DNA of 64,000 bases. Origin: Halichoerus grypus. Lineage: Eukaryota; Chordata; Mammalia; Carnivora; Phocidae. A model generated the notes under the pieces. It worked only from the letters and a program-made list of their open reading frames with translations. It ran no database searches and was not told the origin of the DNA. The position numbers and the translations under genes are program-made. Position 1 is the first letter of the stretch. Each line of letters begins with the position of its first letter. The stretch is from the NCBI RefSeq assembly GCF_964656455.1, contig NC_135721.1, forward strand, positions 81,758,754 to 81,822,753, in the 5' to 3' direction. Shown piece by piece: positions 35,351-47,470 of the stretch.

Positions 35351-35719
35351 CAGCTTAAATGAGTGCCTCTGTTCTGTGTGTGCAGCATAGGCTGATAGAA
35401 GATTCATAGTGTGTGTGGACATTGACTCATGCATTTTTCTCCAGGTCCCCCTTTGATCCAGTTTATATGTCTTGAATGGGTGATTAGTGAGTAACCATTT
35501 AATGTTGAGCTTTCCAGATTGTGATACACAAATTTTGGCTTAAATTATACTATTAAAGATAAAATAATCCCAAATCAGTTTCCTTTAGAGTCCTCCTTGG
35601 TTTGCATTTTGCACCATAGGTTTTTAAGGCAACCCAAAAAATCTTCAACCTGTTTTCACTTAAGAAGCTGAATATCTTGTACTATGAAGATATGTATCTG
35701 TTCACTCTGTGATTCCATA
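35351..35719. other. Unassigned sequence
   Basis: About 370 bp; nothing recognised. Confidence 0.5.
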
Positions 35720-35736
35720 ACTTTCTTGTGAATATT

Positions 35737-35931
35737 TTTTTTAAAGATTTTATTTATTTATTTGACAGAGAGAGACACAGCCAGAGAGGGAACACAAGCA
35801 GGGGGAGTGGGAGAGGGAGAAGCAGGCTTCCCGTGGAGCAGGAAGCCGGATGCGGGGCTTGATCCCAGGACCCTGGGATCATGACCTGAGCCGAAGGCAG
35901 ACGCCCAACGACTGAGCCACCCAGGCGCCCC
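35737..35931 (-). mobile_element. Can-SINE, young type, minus strand
   Basis: GACAGAGAGAGACACAGCC body, CAGGACCCTGGGATCATGAC, and the CACCCAGGCGCCCC end. A perfect 17-bp duplication (actttcttgtgaatatt, 35720-35736 and 35932-35948) flanks it. It lies in opposite orientation to the SINE at 36113-36299, 181 bp away. Confidence 0.96.
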
Positions 35932-36112
35932 ACTTTCTTGTGAATATTGCATTAAGCTTGTCCAGTCTCCTTATTATTAGAGATGAAACTAGTGATGCTG
36001 CCTTCATGTTTATTTTTACTCTGATTGTGAGGGATAGCCTATCCCCATCTCTCCCCTCCAAGACGAATTTCTGGCCGGAAAAAAAAAATACCCTTAAAAA
36101 TTCACAATACTG

Positions 36113-36299
36113 GGGCGCCTGGGTGGCTCAGTCGTTAAGTGTCTGCCTTTGGCTCAGATCATGATCCCGGGGTTCTGGGATCGAGCTCCACATCTGGCTC
36201 CCTGCTCCGCGGGAAGCGTGCTTCTCCCTCTCCCATTCCCCCTGCTAGTGTTCCCTCTCTTGCTATGTCTCTGTCAGATAAATAAAATCTTTAAAAAAA
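36113..36299 (+). mobile_element. Can-SINE, young type, plus strand
   Basis: GGGCGCCTGGGTGGCTCAGTCG to AGATAAATAAAATCTTT plus poly(A). A 17-bp duplication (aaaaattcacaatactg, 36096-36112 and 36300-36316) flanks it. It forms the second arm of an inverted SINE pair with 35737-35931. Confidence 0.96.
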
Positions 36300-36316
36300 A
36301 AAAATTCACAATACTG

Positions 36317-37133
36317 TCACACGGCCACCAAGCACCGCCTCTTTGCCTGTCTATTCTGTCATGGGATAGCAGATCCACATATCCCATTCTTTTTTGAATT
36401 ATTTTTCCCAAGAAAAAGTGCTTCTTTATAATAGTTGGAGGCATAAGGACATCTGAATCTTAGGTATACTTCTGTGCATTGATTTCTATACTGATCAGTC
36501 TTAATTCTGACATTTCACATATGGCATATACCTTCTATCTTAGAAATATCTTGAATTACAGTATGTATTTCTCAAAGAAAACATGACACATAAAACCTCA
36601 GTTATTTAAATTCTGTGCACATAGCAAAAATATTTTGGTCTAAAAAATAATTTCTTTTAGAGTTCCTTGCAAAGGCAGTAGTATTTGTTCATTTACCTGT
36701 ATCTTTGTGAATCATTAAAATTAACAGAATTTGGGAGAAAGATGGAGAAAGAACTAACTCCTTTCAAGCAAAAGCGATTGGCATTTAAATATTTCAGAAT
36801 TTTTCACTGCATCAAGGTTGAGTATTCACAGCTTGGCTGAGTAGGGAGAGTGAGGCTGGGATCCATGATCTCCTAAGGGAACAAGCGCAGAGAGCTAGGT
36901 GTGGCTAATAGCACAGGCTACATGGACAGCAAAGGCCTGGGTTCTGGGTTCTGGGAACTCAGTTACAGTTCAGGCCCCAGGATTCTCCAAAATCAGATAT
37001 TGGAGTATGCTGACAAATGAGCAGAACAGAAGGATATCAGAATAAATAATCAAAAGTGGGGTCAGGCAGCATCTGTCTGACAAGAGACAAAAACCTGTAT
37101 TCTGAGCCTATCACTGTAGATGAGAAGCATGTA
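36317..37133. other. Unassigned sequence
   Basis: About 820 bp without recognisable repeats or exons. Confidence 0.5.
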
Positions 37134-37405
37134 TTGTATGTGTGTGTGTGTAATATGTATGTAGTGTGTGTGGTATGCACATGTGTATATGGGGGTGGTA
37201 TGCATATATGTATGGGTAGTATGTGGTATTCATGTGTCTGTGAGGCAGTCATGTGTATATTTTGTGCATATGTGTGTGGGGTGGTGGTGTGTGTGTATGT
37301 AGTGTATGGTATGGGTGTAGTGTGCATGAGTATGTGTGTAGTATGTGTGTGGCATGCATATGTGTGTGACTGGGGATGCATGTGTGTATGTGTGTGTGTG
37401 TATCT
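37134..37405. repeat. TG-rich minisatellite/microsatellite
   Basis: GT runs interspersed with GGTATGCATATGTGTG-like units of uneven length, plus a terminal GT run (37381-37402). Both strands stay open for over 100 codons because of the composition; these frames are not genes. Confidence 0.92.
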
Positions 37406-38049
37406 AAGTGCTTATTACTGCAGTTACCATAACATGGTGCTGCAGAACCAAGCATTGGGACTCTAGAAATAAGGAATTCCAGTGGTTAGTGCATTCTAAA
37501 TAGGATCAGCAAAAGAAGACCCATCAAGGACTTTCTCAGAACCTCCACAGATAACCAAGAAGAATGGTTTGATTCAAATATTATCTAATAAGAGACACAA
37601 ACTTATTGAAGCTCTTCTTTTCTGGCATCCAGGTAAGCGTGTAGATTGGAGTGGGTTGGTCTTGTAAAAAGAGTGAATCCAGGTGGGGCAGTAGCCATGG
37701 TAAAACAGAAGAGGGGTTGGATTGACATTTGGAAGCATAGCCAAATGAAGTTCTGGTAGTCTGGACATACTCGTTTTCTTCAAGGGTAAAATATGGGAAT
37801 ATGATTATTTCTAAAAATCCTCATGTTCTAATGTTCGAAAGGTAAATCTGTAATATTATTTTGTGGTCATTGGGAAAAATCAATTTGTCACACAAATAAT
37901 GTTGAGAACCTTCTGAGGTAAGAAAGTGAAATAGACATAACTTAGTAAAGCATGCTAAAGCACTATTGCCATGAAATCTGTCAACTTCCAGAAATAAACA
38001 ACTACTAACTGAGGTATCAAGAACAATACAGGACTTGAAGAGCTGTTAC
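37406..38049. other. Unassigned sequence
   Basis: About 640 bp; nothing recognised. Confidence 0.5.
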
Positions 38050-38239
38050 CCACATAAGGACATTGCCCTAACCCCTTTTATTTATCTTTTTTTCTTCCTT
38101 TTTCTTTGTTGGTGAGAACATTTAAGTTCTACTCTTTCAGCAAATTTCAATTTTAAAATGCGGTGTTATCAATTATAGTCACCGTGCTTTGCATTAGATC
38201 CTCAGAACTTACTTATTGTACAACCGAAAATTTGTACCC

Positions 38240-38416
38240 CCCTTTTTAAAGGATTTATTTATTTATTTGATGGGGAGGGGCAGAGGAGTGGGAGAAAAGC
38301 AGACTCACCACTGAGAGGGGAGCCCAACGCGGGACTCAATCCCACGTCCCTGAGATTGTGACCTGAGCCAAAATCAAGAGTCAGATGCTTAACTGACTGA
38401 GCCACCCAGGCGCCTC
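38240..38416 (-). mobile_element. Can-SINE, older type, minus strand
   Basis: AAAGGATTTATTTATTTATTTG, a short body, CCCTGAGATTGTGACCTGAG, and AAATCAAGAGTCAGATGCTT to the CCACCCAGGCGCC head. Short repeats (ttgtaccc, 38232-38239 and 38417-38424) flank it. It interrupts the L1MA-like 3'UTR. Confidence 0.92.
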
Positions 38417-39689
38417 TTGTACCCTTTTTTAAATCAACCTCTTCCTATCCTCCTGACCACCATAGCCCCTGGTAATCACTTCTCTCTTTCTGTTTGTATG
38501 AGTTTGACTTTTTTTTTTTTAATGTATTTCACATATAAGTGATACCACATCATATTTGGCTTTCTGTTTCGCTTTTTCTCTTAGCGTCATGCCCTCAAAG
38601 TTGATTCATGTTGTCATGAATGGCAGGATTTCCTTTTTTCTCATGGCTGAATAACGTTCCATTGTATATACACACCACATCTTCTTCATCCATTCATCCA
38701 TTGATGGACATTTAGAGTTGTTTCCATATCTGGACTGTTGTAAATAATGCGGCAATAAACACGGGGTATAGATATTTCTTCGGTATCCTGTTTTTATTTC
38801 TTTTGAATATATACCCAGAAATTCAATTGCTAGATCATAGGGTAGTTCTACTTTTAATTTCTTTGAGTAACCTTCATATTGTTTTCCATAGTGGCTGCAC
38901 CAGTTTCCATTCATAACAACAGTGCATGAAGAATCCCTTTCCTTCACATACTTGCCAACACTTGTTACTTCTTCTCTTTTTTATTTTAGCGACTCTTATA
39001 GGTGTGAGATGATATCTCATTGTAGTTTGATTTGCATTTTCCTAATGATTAGTGATGTTGAGCATCTTTTCATGTACCTGTTGACCATTTGTTAAGTCTT
39101 CTTTGGAAAAATGTCTATTTAGGTGCTTTGCCCATTTTTTAATGGGGTTATTTGTTATTTTGTCATGGAGTTGTATGAGTCCTTTAAATATTTTGGATAT
39201 TAACCTGCTATCAGATGTATGATTTGCAAAAATTTTCTACCATTCTATAGGTTGCCTTTTCATTTTGCTAATGGTTTCCTTTGCTGTGCAGATTTTGTTT
39301 TGAGGTAGTCCCACTAGTTTATTTTTGATTTTGTTGACTTTGCTTTTGGTGTCAAATCCAAAAACACCATTGCTAAAAACAATTTCAAATAGCTTACCCT
39401 CTATATTTTCTTCTAAGAATTTCATGGTTTCAGGTCTTACATTCAAGCCTTTAATCCATTTTGAGTTAATTTTTGCATGTGGTATAAGATAATGGTCCAC
39501 TTTCATTCTTTTGCATGTGGCTGTCCAGTTTTCCCAGCACCATTTATTGAAGAGACAGTCTTTTCCTCATTGTATATCCTTTCCTCTTTTGTCATAGATT
39601 AATTGACCATGTAAGCATGGGTTTATTTCTGGGGTCTCTATTTTGTTCTAGTGATGTATATGTCTATTTTTGTGCCAGTACCATACTGT

Positions 39690-39872
39690 ATTTCAGGGCT
39701 TTTAAAAAAGATTTCATTTGTTTATTGAGAGAGAGAGAGCAAGTGAGGGGAGGGAGAAGGACAAGCAGACTCCACGCTCAGTGCCAAGCCCAAGTAGGGC
39801 TTGATCTCATGCCCTGAGCCTGAGCCAAAATCAAGAGTTGGATGCTTAACCAACTGAGTCACCCAGGCACCC
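39690..39872 (-). mobile_element. Can-SINE, older type, minus strand
   Basis: AAAGATTTCATTTGTTTATTG, AAGCAGACTCCACGCTCAGTG, AAATCAAGAGTTGGATGCTT and the CACCCAGGCACCC head. A 9-bp duplication (ccatactgt, 39681-39689 and 39873-39881) flanks it. It is inserted in the L1MA-like ORF2. Confidence 0.92.
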
Positions 39873-40335
39873 CCATACTGTTTTGATTACTATAGCTTTG
39901 TAGTATATCTTGAAATCTGGGATTGTGACGCCTCCAGGCTCTTCTCTTTCAAGATTGCTTCAGCTATTCAGGGCCTTGTTTGGTTTCATAATGGAATTGT
40001 TTTTTTAATTTCACTTTCTAATAACTTATTGTTAGTGTCTAGAAATGCAACTGATTTTTGTACATTGATATTGTGTCCTGAAACTTTATTGAATTCATTT
40101 ATTAGTTCTAAAAGTTTTTGGTGGAGTCTCTTTTTGATGCTAACTAGATTTCAGTTATAATTAACTAATCCAAAAAAAAGGATAAATTTGTATCTTTTTT
40201 TTTTCTTTTGCTGAATTCCAGTGGGTCTACAACCTAAAAAGTAAGGCAAAATGTTCTTGGGTTAAAAAATTTACTATGAACAACTTAATTATTTCATTTA
40301 TCCAAGTTCAAGAATTGTTAAGACATTTTAAATAT

Positions 40336-41396
40336 TGAGGGGGGGTAGCAAGGAGACCTGGATTTCGTCTGGTCTCAGGAATTCAGCTAGACAGTTCTCA
40401 AGTCATTCTGAACACCTACGAACTCAACAGGAGATCAAAGAAATGAATAGCAACAACTCTCTGAACAGAAAAGTGACCACTTTCTGGAAGGCAGGACGTG
40501 CGGAGAAGTGAATCCGAGGCGATATTCGGGAGGATAGATGGCGGGGGAGGGGGCCTCCATCCGCCACTTCTGGCAAGTGATAGAGCAGCGGAGCACAAAA
40601 TCAGAACTTTTAGAAGTCTGCTCCGCTGAGGGACGTCACTCCAGTGGCTAAGCGGGGAGTGGAACCCTTGTGGGACAGTGTGGTCCCAGGACCCTCGGGG
40701 TCACAGAAAGACCGGGGGTGCCTGAGTGCGGCAGAGCTCCCAGGTATCGGAGCAGGGAAGCCAGCTGCACAGATGGAGCCGAGGAGCAGGCTCTCAGCCT
40801 GGCGTTGCCATAAAACGTGATCCATGGCACAGTTGGGCCACTGCTCCTCCAGCAGGGACCCAACAAGTGGCAGATCCGAGGAGACTCCCCTTCCTGCCCT
40901 GGGAGGAGTGGCGCAGGAGTGCACCACAGGGATCTGCTGGGTTTGGAGACTCCACACCGGGTCGGGTGCCAGAGATAGAAACGCGCGGTCACAGGCCAGG
41001 TGAGCACGGAGTGCGGCCGGAGACCAGAGAGACGGGAGTGACTGATTGCTTTTCTCTGGGGGCTTACTGAGAAGCGGGGCCCCAAATTCTTGGCTCTTCT
41101 GGGGTGGAGATTGGGAGGCCGCCATTTTCACTCTCGTCCTCCAAAGCTGTACCGAAAGCTTGCAGGGAACAAAAGCTCCCGAGAACAAACCCGAGCAGAT
41201 TACTTAGCCCGGACTGGGCAAGGGCGGGGCAATTCCACCTCTGGCAAAGACATTTGGGAACCATGGCAACAGGCCCCTCCCCCAGAAGATCAGCAAGAAC
41301 AGCCAGCCAAGGCCAAGTTTACCAATCAATGAGAACGGCAGAACTCCAGCGCTAGGGGAATACTGCACATAGAATCCATGGCTTTTTTACCATGAT

Positions 41397-41429
<33 letters not shown>

Positions 41430-42338
41430 AGACAGAATGAGAGAGAGCGAGAGCACATGAGAGGGGGGAGGGTCAGAGGGAGAAGCAGGCTCCCTGCCGA
41501 GCAGGGAGCCCGATGCGGGACTCAATCCAGGGACTCCAGGATCATGACCTGAGCCGAAGGCAGTCGCTTAACCAACTGAGCCACCCAGGCGCCCTTTACC
41601 GTGATTCTTTAGTCTTTCAAAGTTAATTTTTTTTAACTGCCTTTTTTTTTTTAGTTTTTCTTTTTCCCTTTTTCAACCAACATCTTATCAATCCATTTTT
41701 TAAAAAACAGTTTTATGTTTCATTTTTAGAGTCATATTCTATCCCTTCATAGTAGTTACCCTTATTTTTGGCGTACATATATAAGTTGTTCTCTCTTTAA
41801 AACTTTGAGATACTGTTTCTTCTAACAGATCAAAATATACCCTAAATCTCTAGTGTATGGCTTTGTTCTAGTCTCCTGCCTGAACACATTCTCTCCCGCT
41901 TTTTTTTTAAATCCCCTTCTTTTTTTTCCAACCAACTTCTTATCAATTCCTTTGATAAAATCTTTTATAATTTTTGTCTTTAATGTCATATTCCATCCCT
42001 TCATCATATTAACCCTTATTTTTGTACATATATAAGTTTTACTTTAAAATTTGGGGAGGCAATTTCTTCTAACAGACCAGAATTGCCAAAAATCTAGTGT
42101 GTGGCACTGACCTATGCACCAGCCTGATCATATTTGATCATATTCTGTTTTGTTTTGTTTTGTTTTTTTTTGGTTTTATCTTTTTCTTTTTCTTTTTTTC
42201 CTTTATCTTTTTTCTTTCTTTCCCTTTCTTTTCCCCCAGTTTCAGGTCTTTTCTGATTTGTTTAGTGTATACTTTCTGGGGACTTTGTTACCCTATTAGC
42301 ATTTTGTTCTCTCATTCATCTCTTCTCCTCTGGACAAA
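40336..42338 (+). promoter_or_regulatory. L1 5'UTR, CpG-rich
   Basis: Homologous to 9434-11461 and richer in CpG (40490-41330). The splice-donor-like site seen at 9608-9616 is AAG|GCAGGA here. The pyrimidine tract before the ORF1 ATG is conserved. Overlapping frames of up to 192 codons on the minus strand (40610-41188) are not a known protein. Promoter function is inferred from the family. Confidence 0.7.
41402..41594 (-). mobile_element. Can-SINE in L1 5'UTR, minus strand
   Basis: Long poly(T), GAGACAGAATGAGAGAGAGC body, and the CCACCCAGGCGCCC head. A 16-bp duplication with one mismatch (tttaccatgattcttt, 41386-41401; 41595-41610 with G for A) flanks it. It lies at a different L1 position from the SINE at 10582-10789, so the two insertions are independent. 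Confidence 0.95.
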
Positions 42339-43232
42339 ATGACAAGAGGGAAAAATCACCTCAAAAAAAAGAACAAGAGGCAGTATCAACTGCCAGGGAC
42401 CTAATCAATATGGACATTAGTAAGATGTCAGAGCTAGAGTTCAGAATGATGATTTTAAAGACATTACCTGGGCTTGAATAAAGCATGGAAGATATCAGAG
42501 AAACCCTTTCTGGAGAAATAAAAGAACTAAAATGTAACCAAGTTGAAATCAAAAAGGCTACTAATGAGGTAAAATAAAAAAATGGAGGCTCTAACTCCTA
42601 GGATAAATGAGGCAGAAGAGAGAATCGGTGATATAGAAGACCAAATGACAGAAAATAAAGAAGCTGAGAAAAAGAGAGATAAACAACTACTGGATCATGA
42701 GGGCAGAATTCGAGAGATAAGTGATACCATAAGACGAAACAACATTAGAATAATTGGGATCCTAGAAGAAGAAGAAAGAGAGAGAGGGCAGGAGGTATAT
42801 TGGAGCAAATTATAACAGAGAACTTCCCTAATGTGGGGAAGGAAACAGGCATCAAAATCCAGGAAGCAAGAGAACCCCTCTCAAAATCAATAAAAATACG
42901 TCAACACCCCGACATCTAATAGTAAAACTTACGAGTCTCAGAGACAAAGAGAAAATCCTGAAAGCAGCTCGGGAGAAGACATATGTAACCTACAATGGTA
43001 GAAACATTAGATTGTCAACAGACCTATCCACAGAGACCTGGCAGGCCAGAAAGGACTGGCATGATATATTCAGAGCACTAAATGAGGAAAATATGCAGCC
43101 AAGAATACTATATCCAGGTAGGCTGCCATTGAAAATAGAAGGAGAGATAAAAAGCTTCCAGGACAACAAAAACTAAAGGAATTTGTAAACACGAAACCAG
43201 CTCTACAAGAAATATTAAAAGGAGTCCTCTAA
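42339..43232 (+). pseudogene. L1 ORF1, disrupted
   Basis: The start is ATG 42339 and the reconstructed stop is TAA at 43230-43232. Breaks occur at about 42360, 42478 (TAA in the coiled coil) and 42815 (frameshift). The coiled-coil, RRM-like (NNIRIIGILEEEERERG) and C-terminal regions are all recognisable. Not functional. Confidence 0.9.
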
Positions 43233-43280
43233 GCAAACAGCCTAAAAGCAACATAGACCAGAAAGGAACACAGACAATAT

Positions 43281-44625
43281 GGAACAAATAAGAAGAAATG
43301 GAACAAATAAGAAGAAATGCAACAAATAATCCTAAAATTTGTATGGCACCAGAAAAGACCCCACATAGCCAGAGGAATGTTGAAAAAGAAAAGCAAAGCT
43401 GGCAGCATCACAATTCTGGACTTCCAGCTCTATTACAAAGCTGTCATCATCAAGGCAGTATGGTACTGGCACAAAAACAGACACATAGATCAATGGAACA
43501 GAATAGAGAGCCCAGAAATGGACTCTCAACTCTATGGTCAACTAATCTTCAACAAAGCAGGAAAGAATGTCCAATTGAAAAAAGGCAGTCTCTTCAGCAA
43601 ATGGTGTTGGGAAAATTGGACAGCCACACGTAGATGAATGAAACTGGACCACTTCCTTACACCACACACTAAAATAGACTCCAAATGGTTGAAAGACCTA
43701 AATTTGAGACAGGATTCCATCAAAATCCTAAAGGAGAACACAGGCAGCAACCTCTTCGACTTCAGTTGCAGCAATTTCTTCCTAGAAACATCGCCAAAGG
43801 CAAGGGAAGCTAGGGCAGAAATGAACTATTGCGACCTCATCAAGATAAAAAGCTTTTGCACAGCAAAAGAAACAGTCAACAAAACCAAAAGACAACCAAC
43901 AGAATGGGAGAAGATATTTGCAAATGACATATCAGATAAAGGGCTAGTATCCAAAATCTATAGAGAACTTCTTAAACTCAACACCCAAAGAACAAATGAT
44001 CCAATCAAGAAATGGGCAGAAGACATGAACAGAGATTTCTGCAAAAAAGACATCGAAATGGCCAACGAAACAGACACACGAAAAAGTGCTCAACATCATT
44101 TGGCATCAGGGAAATCCAAATCAAAACCTCAATGAGATATCACCTCACACCAGTCAGAATGGCTAAAATTAACAAGTCAGGAAACCACAGATGTTGATGG
44201 GGATGTGGAGAAAGGGGAACCTTCCTACACTGTTGGTGGGAATGCAAGCTGGTGCAGCCACTCTGGAAAACAGTGTGGAGGTTCCTCTAAAAGTTGAAAA
44301 TAGAGCTACCATATGATCCAGCAATTGCACTCCTGGGTATTTACCCCAAAGCTACAACTGTAGGGATCCGAAGGGGTACGTACACCCTGATGTTTATAGC
44401 AGCAATGTCCACAATAGCCAAACTGTGGAAAGAGCCAAGATGTCCATCGACAGATGAATGGATAAAGAAGATGTGGTGTATATATATACAATGGAATATT
44501 ATGCAGCCATCAAAAGGAATGAAATCTTGCCATTTGCAATGACGTGGATCAAACTGGAGGGTATTATGCTCTGCAAAATAAGTCAATCAGAGAAAGACAT
44601 GTATCATATAACCTCACTGATATGA
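43281..44625 (+). pseudogene. L1 ORF2 C-terminal remnant after internal deletion
   Basis: The endonuclease and catalytic RT, including FADD, are absent because of the ~2.5-kb deletion. What remains starts in the RT/thumb region ([14 protein letters not shown], near 43317) and continues to the reconstructed TGA at 44623-44625. The cysteine motif survives only partly near 44190-44250, with the first cysteine region altered. Confidence 0.9.
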
Positions 44626-45119
44626 GGAATTCTTAACCTCAGGAAACAAACTGAGGGTTGCCAGAGTAGTGGGGGGTGGGAGGGATGGGGTGGCTGGGTG
44701 ATACACATTGGAGAGGGTATGTGCTATGGTGAGTGCTGTGAATTGTGTGAGACTGTTGAAGAACAGATCTGTACCTCTGAAACAAATAGTACATTATATG
44801 GTAAAAAAAAAAAAAAAGAAGAAGATAGCAGGAGGGGAAGAATGAAAGTGGCGAAATTGGAGGGGGAGATGAACCATGAGAGACGATGGACTCTGAAGAA
44901 CAAACTGAGGGTTCTAGAGGGGAGGGGGGTGAGAAGATTGGTTAGCCTGGTGATGAGTATTAAAGAGGGCACATTCTGCATAGAACACTGGGTGTTATAC
45001 GCAAACAATGAATCATGGAACACTACATCAAAAACTAATGATGTGATGTATGGTGATTAACATAACATAATAGTAAAAAAAAATTCCTGAAATATAAAAA
45101 AAAAAGACATTTTAAATAT

Positions 45120-46330
45120 ATTACTCTTAGTTGTGTTGTGGATTATCATGTTTATTTTCAGACTTGATATCTTCCCAAGAGTGGTAAAATTGCCACCTAT
45201 CACTTAGGTAATTTTATTTGAATAACTTACGTTTTCAATCTTTATATTAACATGGGCCTAGAGGCTATTTAACAAGCATGCATTTGTAAATGTAATAAGA
45301 AACAAAATTTAACAAATGGCAGTTTTCTTGATTTAGATATATTTATTGGTTTGATTTTTTCATATGCCCACCCACATATTTTGAGCAGAGTATAGACAAA
45401 TGTTTTCCTTGTATCAATCCATTAGACCCTAGTTGTTTCTTTTTTTCCTACTTTAAATTTCAACTGTTGCTCTCAGTGGGATTCTCCATTAGATTTATTG
45501 CATCTTATTAAGGCAAATACAGGTTATTATGAACAATAGGCGACCCGTGTCATATCTTGGGTGGAGAAGGTAAAAGTTTTTTCCAGTTCACTTCTCTGCC
45601 ACTGTCTTATCTTTGTCATTTTGATTTTACCTCCTTTTTACCAGTTCAGTACATATGATGCTGCGTTAGTGTTTGCTGGTATCTCCAACAAAGGAAAACA
45701 AGAATCATGAAATGGGGTTGCAACATCAATTAACCTTTTTCCTTTGAGATTCTGACACTTGGAAAGGGAGGTATTCTAAATTAAAAAAAAAATTTAATTC
45801 ACCTTTCAAACCATTTTTGGTCCTTCTCTTTGTTTCCTTGTGTGTTTAAATATACATTTCTAACTAAAAGAGTCTTTAATGTCAGTTGAGACAAAGGAAG
45901 TATGTATACGGTTCTGGGTTGCTATTAAATTAGATGCTATGCTAATTGATGCAGAATTTATCCAAGCTATCCTTCTCTTCAACAGCACTGACCAAAGAGT
46001 GTTGCAAGAACTGCATAGGCCCTATGCTAAAGAAATATTCTTCATGCTAGGGTTTTCCTCTTCCCTGACCCACTCTTTGTATAACATCTACTAGTATTTG
46101 ATTCTGTATTTATGTAATACCTATTAATATTCTGAAGAGTTATTTTATCATGGAGCACACTTTGAAAATACTGTTCTAGTAAATGGTTGGTATATCTCAA
46201 AGTCTCAGCATTATGATATTTCCTTGAATTCTGAGAAAAAGAGTGTCAAACACAATTTTGATGTTCATGTATTTATATATTTCCTGTTTTATTTGTTTGT
46301 TTGTTTTAAATTATAATAATAATGACAGAA
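45120..46330. other. Unassigned sequence
   Basis: About 1.2 kb, AT-rich; no repeat or exon recognised. The 71-codon frame at 45879-46094 shows no domain. Confidence 0.45.
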
Positions 46331-47170
46331 AGCAAGGAAATGTGACAGGTGCTACCTAAGGGCTCAGCCACAATTAGCTGGGACATGGCAGGTGCTCAGG
46401 CAGACAGTGACCTTCTGCAGGGAGAGAAGGAGCAGGTCGGCTGCAGGGCGGTACCCACCATGCCTTGCCACCCTAGAGAGGGCAGGGAAGCCAGGACTGA
46501 AGGGAGAGAATGGCAGGAAAAGCTGGGGTGGACCTTGCCCAGCTGTGGGGTATGATGGAGGGGGGTAGGCCACTTGTTGTCCCAATGTTTCATCTGTTCC
46601 TGGGACAGTCAGCCCCTTTGGGGAAAGAAGAATAAGCACACTGGGAAGTGGAAAGTCCTCAAACAGTGTGCAATAACCTGCCCCTCAAATAGAAATGTCA
46701 ATGTAATATCAGACCCCAGATCAATAAAAACAATCTACACAAGAAAATACTGCCTTTTTATTACTAGCTTTGAAAACTCAATTCAGCATGCTTATTATAT
46801 CTCACAAGCCTTGTTTCATTCAGTGACCAGAGCTACCCCTGAAGGTCCCTTCTCCAAAATCTGCAAATCAAATGCGTAAGTCATTCTGAAATGTGCTCCC
46901 ATTTTCCTGCATGATGTCTTGTCTCTTTCTGTACCTCTAATGACATGTCCCAGTCACTACAACAAAATACTCTGTGTGAGCCCAAAGCCACTGCTCCCAT
47001 ATCTAAAAATATATCCCTCTAATGTCAACAGTAAAATTCAAACTGAAAAGGGATCATTTGTAAGTGATCTGAGATGTGGTAGTGTTTGTAAACAAAAAAA
47101 GCAAGACAAATACAGTAAAATCCTTTTCCATACTGGAGACATATATCCTTAGAGAGACATATTTTGGAGA
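46331..47170. other. Unassigned; GC-richer 46340-46640
   Basis: The first 300 bp are GC- and purine-rich, and both strands stay open for 60-90 codons. I recognise no gene or repeat. It could be an old transposon or unique DNA. Confidence 0.4.
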
Positions 47171-47174
47171 CAGC

Positions 47175-47340
47175 ATTCAATCATTAATTTGCACATTCAA
47201 CAACTATTTATTGAACAGTTACCATAAGTCCGGTGCTATTGTGCATTGGGATTACATCAGTGAGTAAAACAGAAAAGACCCTTGCCCAAAATCATTATGG
47301 TATGGTTGGATCCAAAATAAATAATTACGTGAATAAATGT
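47175..47340 (-). mobile_element. L2 3'-end segment, antisense
   Basis: cattcaacaactatttattgaac, then cggtgctattgtgcattggg, then atcagtgagtaaaacagaaaag follows the antisense L2 3' end well. It is probably the 3' end of the L2 seen at 47990-49600. Confidence 0.8.
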
Positions 47341-47386
47341 ATAGTGTTTTAGAAGTTGATAGTAAATCTTTGGGACACTGAGTATA

Positions 47387-47470
47387 TGTATTGTGTGTGT
47401 GTGTGCATGCGTGTGTGTGCGTGTGTGTGTAAGTGTATGAGAGAGAGACAGAGACAGAGAGAAAAAATAT
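47387..47470. repeat. (TG)n followed by (GAGACA)n
   Basis: GT-run with CATGC/GTGCG interruptions, then GAGAGACAGAGACAGAG. Simple repeat. Confidence 0.92.

Larger units (their letters stand above)
38050..40150 (-). mobile_element. Mid-age L1 (L1MA-like) 3' part, antisense
   Basis: Antisense order: 3'UTR (ggtgagaacatttaagttc; tatagtcaccgtgctttgc), ORF2 C-terminus (gctgaataacgttccattgt; minus-strand MWCVYTMERYSAM near 38650), then thumb/RT text (agtttatttttgattttgttg) to about 40150. The longest minus frame is 113 codons (38606-38947), with the CX3C region lost. Better preserved than the L1M copies, worse than types A and B. Two older SINEs are inserted in it. Confidence 0.85.
40336..45103 (+). 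mobile_element. L1 (type B) with both ends but an internal deletion
   Basis: It runs from the 5' end near gagggggggtagcaagg (40338) to the AACATAACATAATAG end with an interrupted A-rich tail. A perfect 16-bp duplication (aagacattttaaatat, 40320-40335 and 45104-45119) proves a single insertion. The 5'UTR and ORF1 are present, but at 43280/43281 the sequence jumps from the ORF1-ORF2 spacer to late ORF2. About 2.54 kb is missing compared with the copy at 9434 (its 12413-14951). A 19-bp unit is tandemly duplicated at the junction. Confidence 0.94.

Noticed and set aside
37056..37466. 136-codon Cys/Val/Tyr-rich plus frame and 114-codon minus frame
   Set aside because: Produced by the TG-rich repeat; composition only.
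40610..41188. 192-codon minus-strand frame
   Set aside because: Antisense of the L1 5'UTR. GC-rich composition lowers stop frequency, and there is no recognisable domain or homologue.
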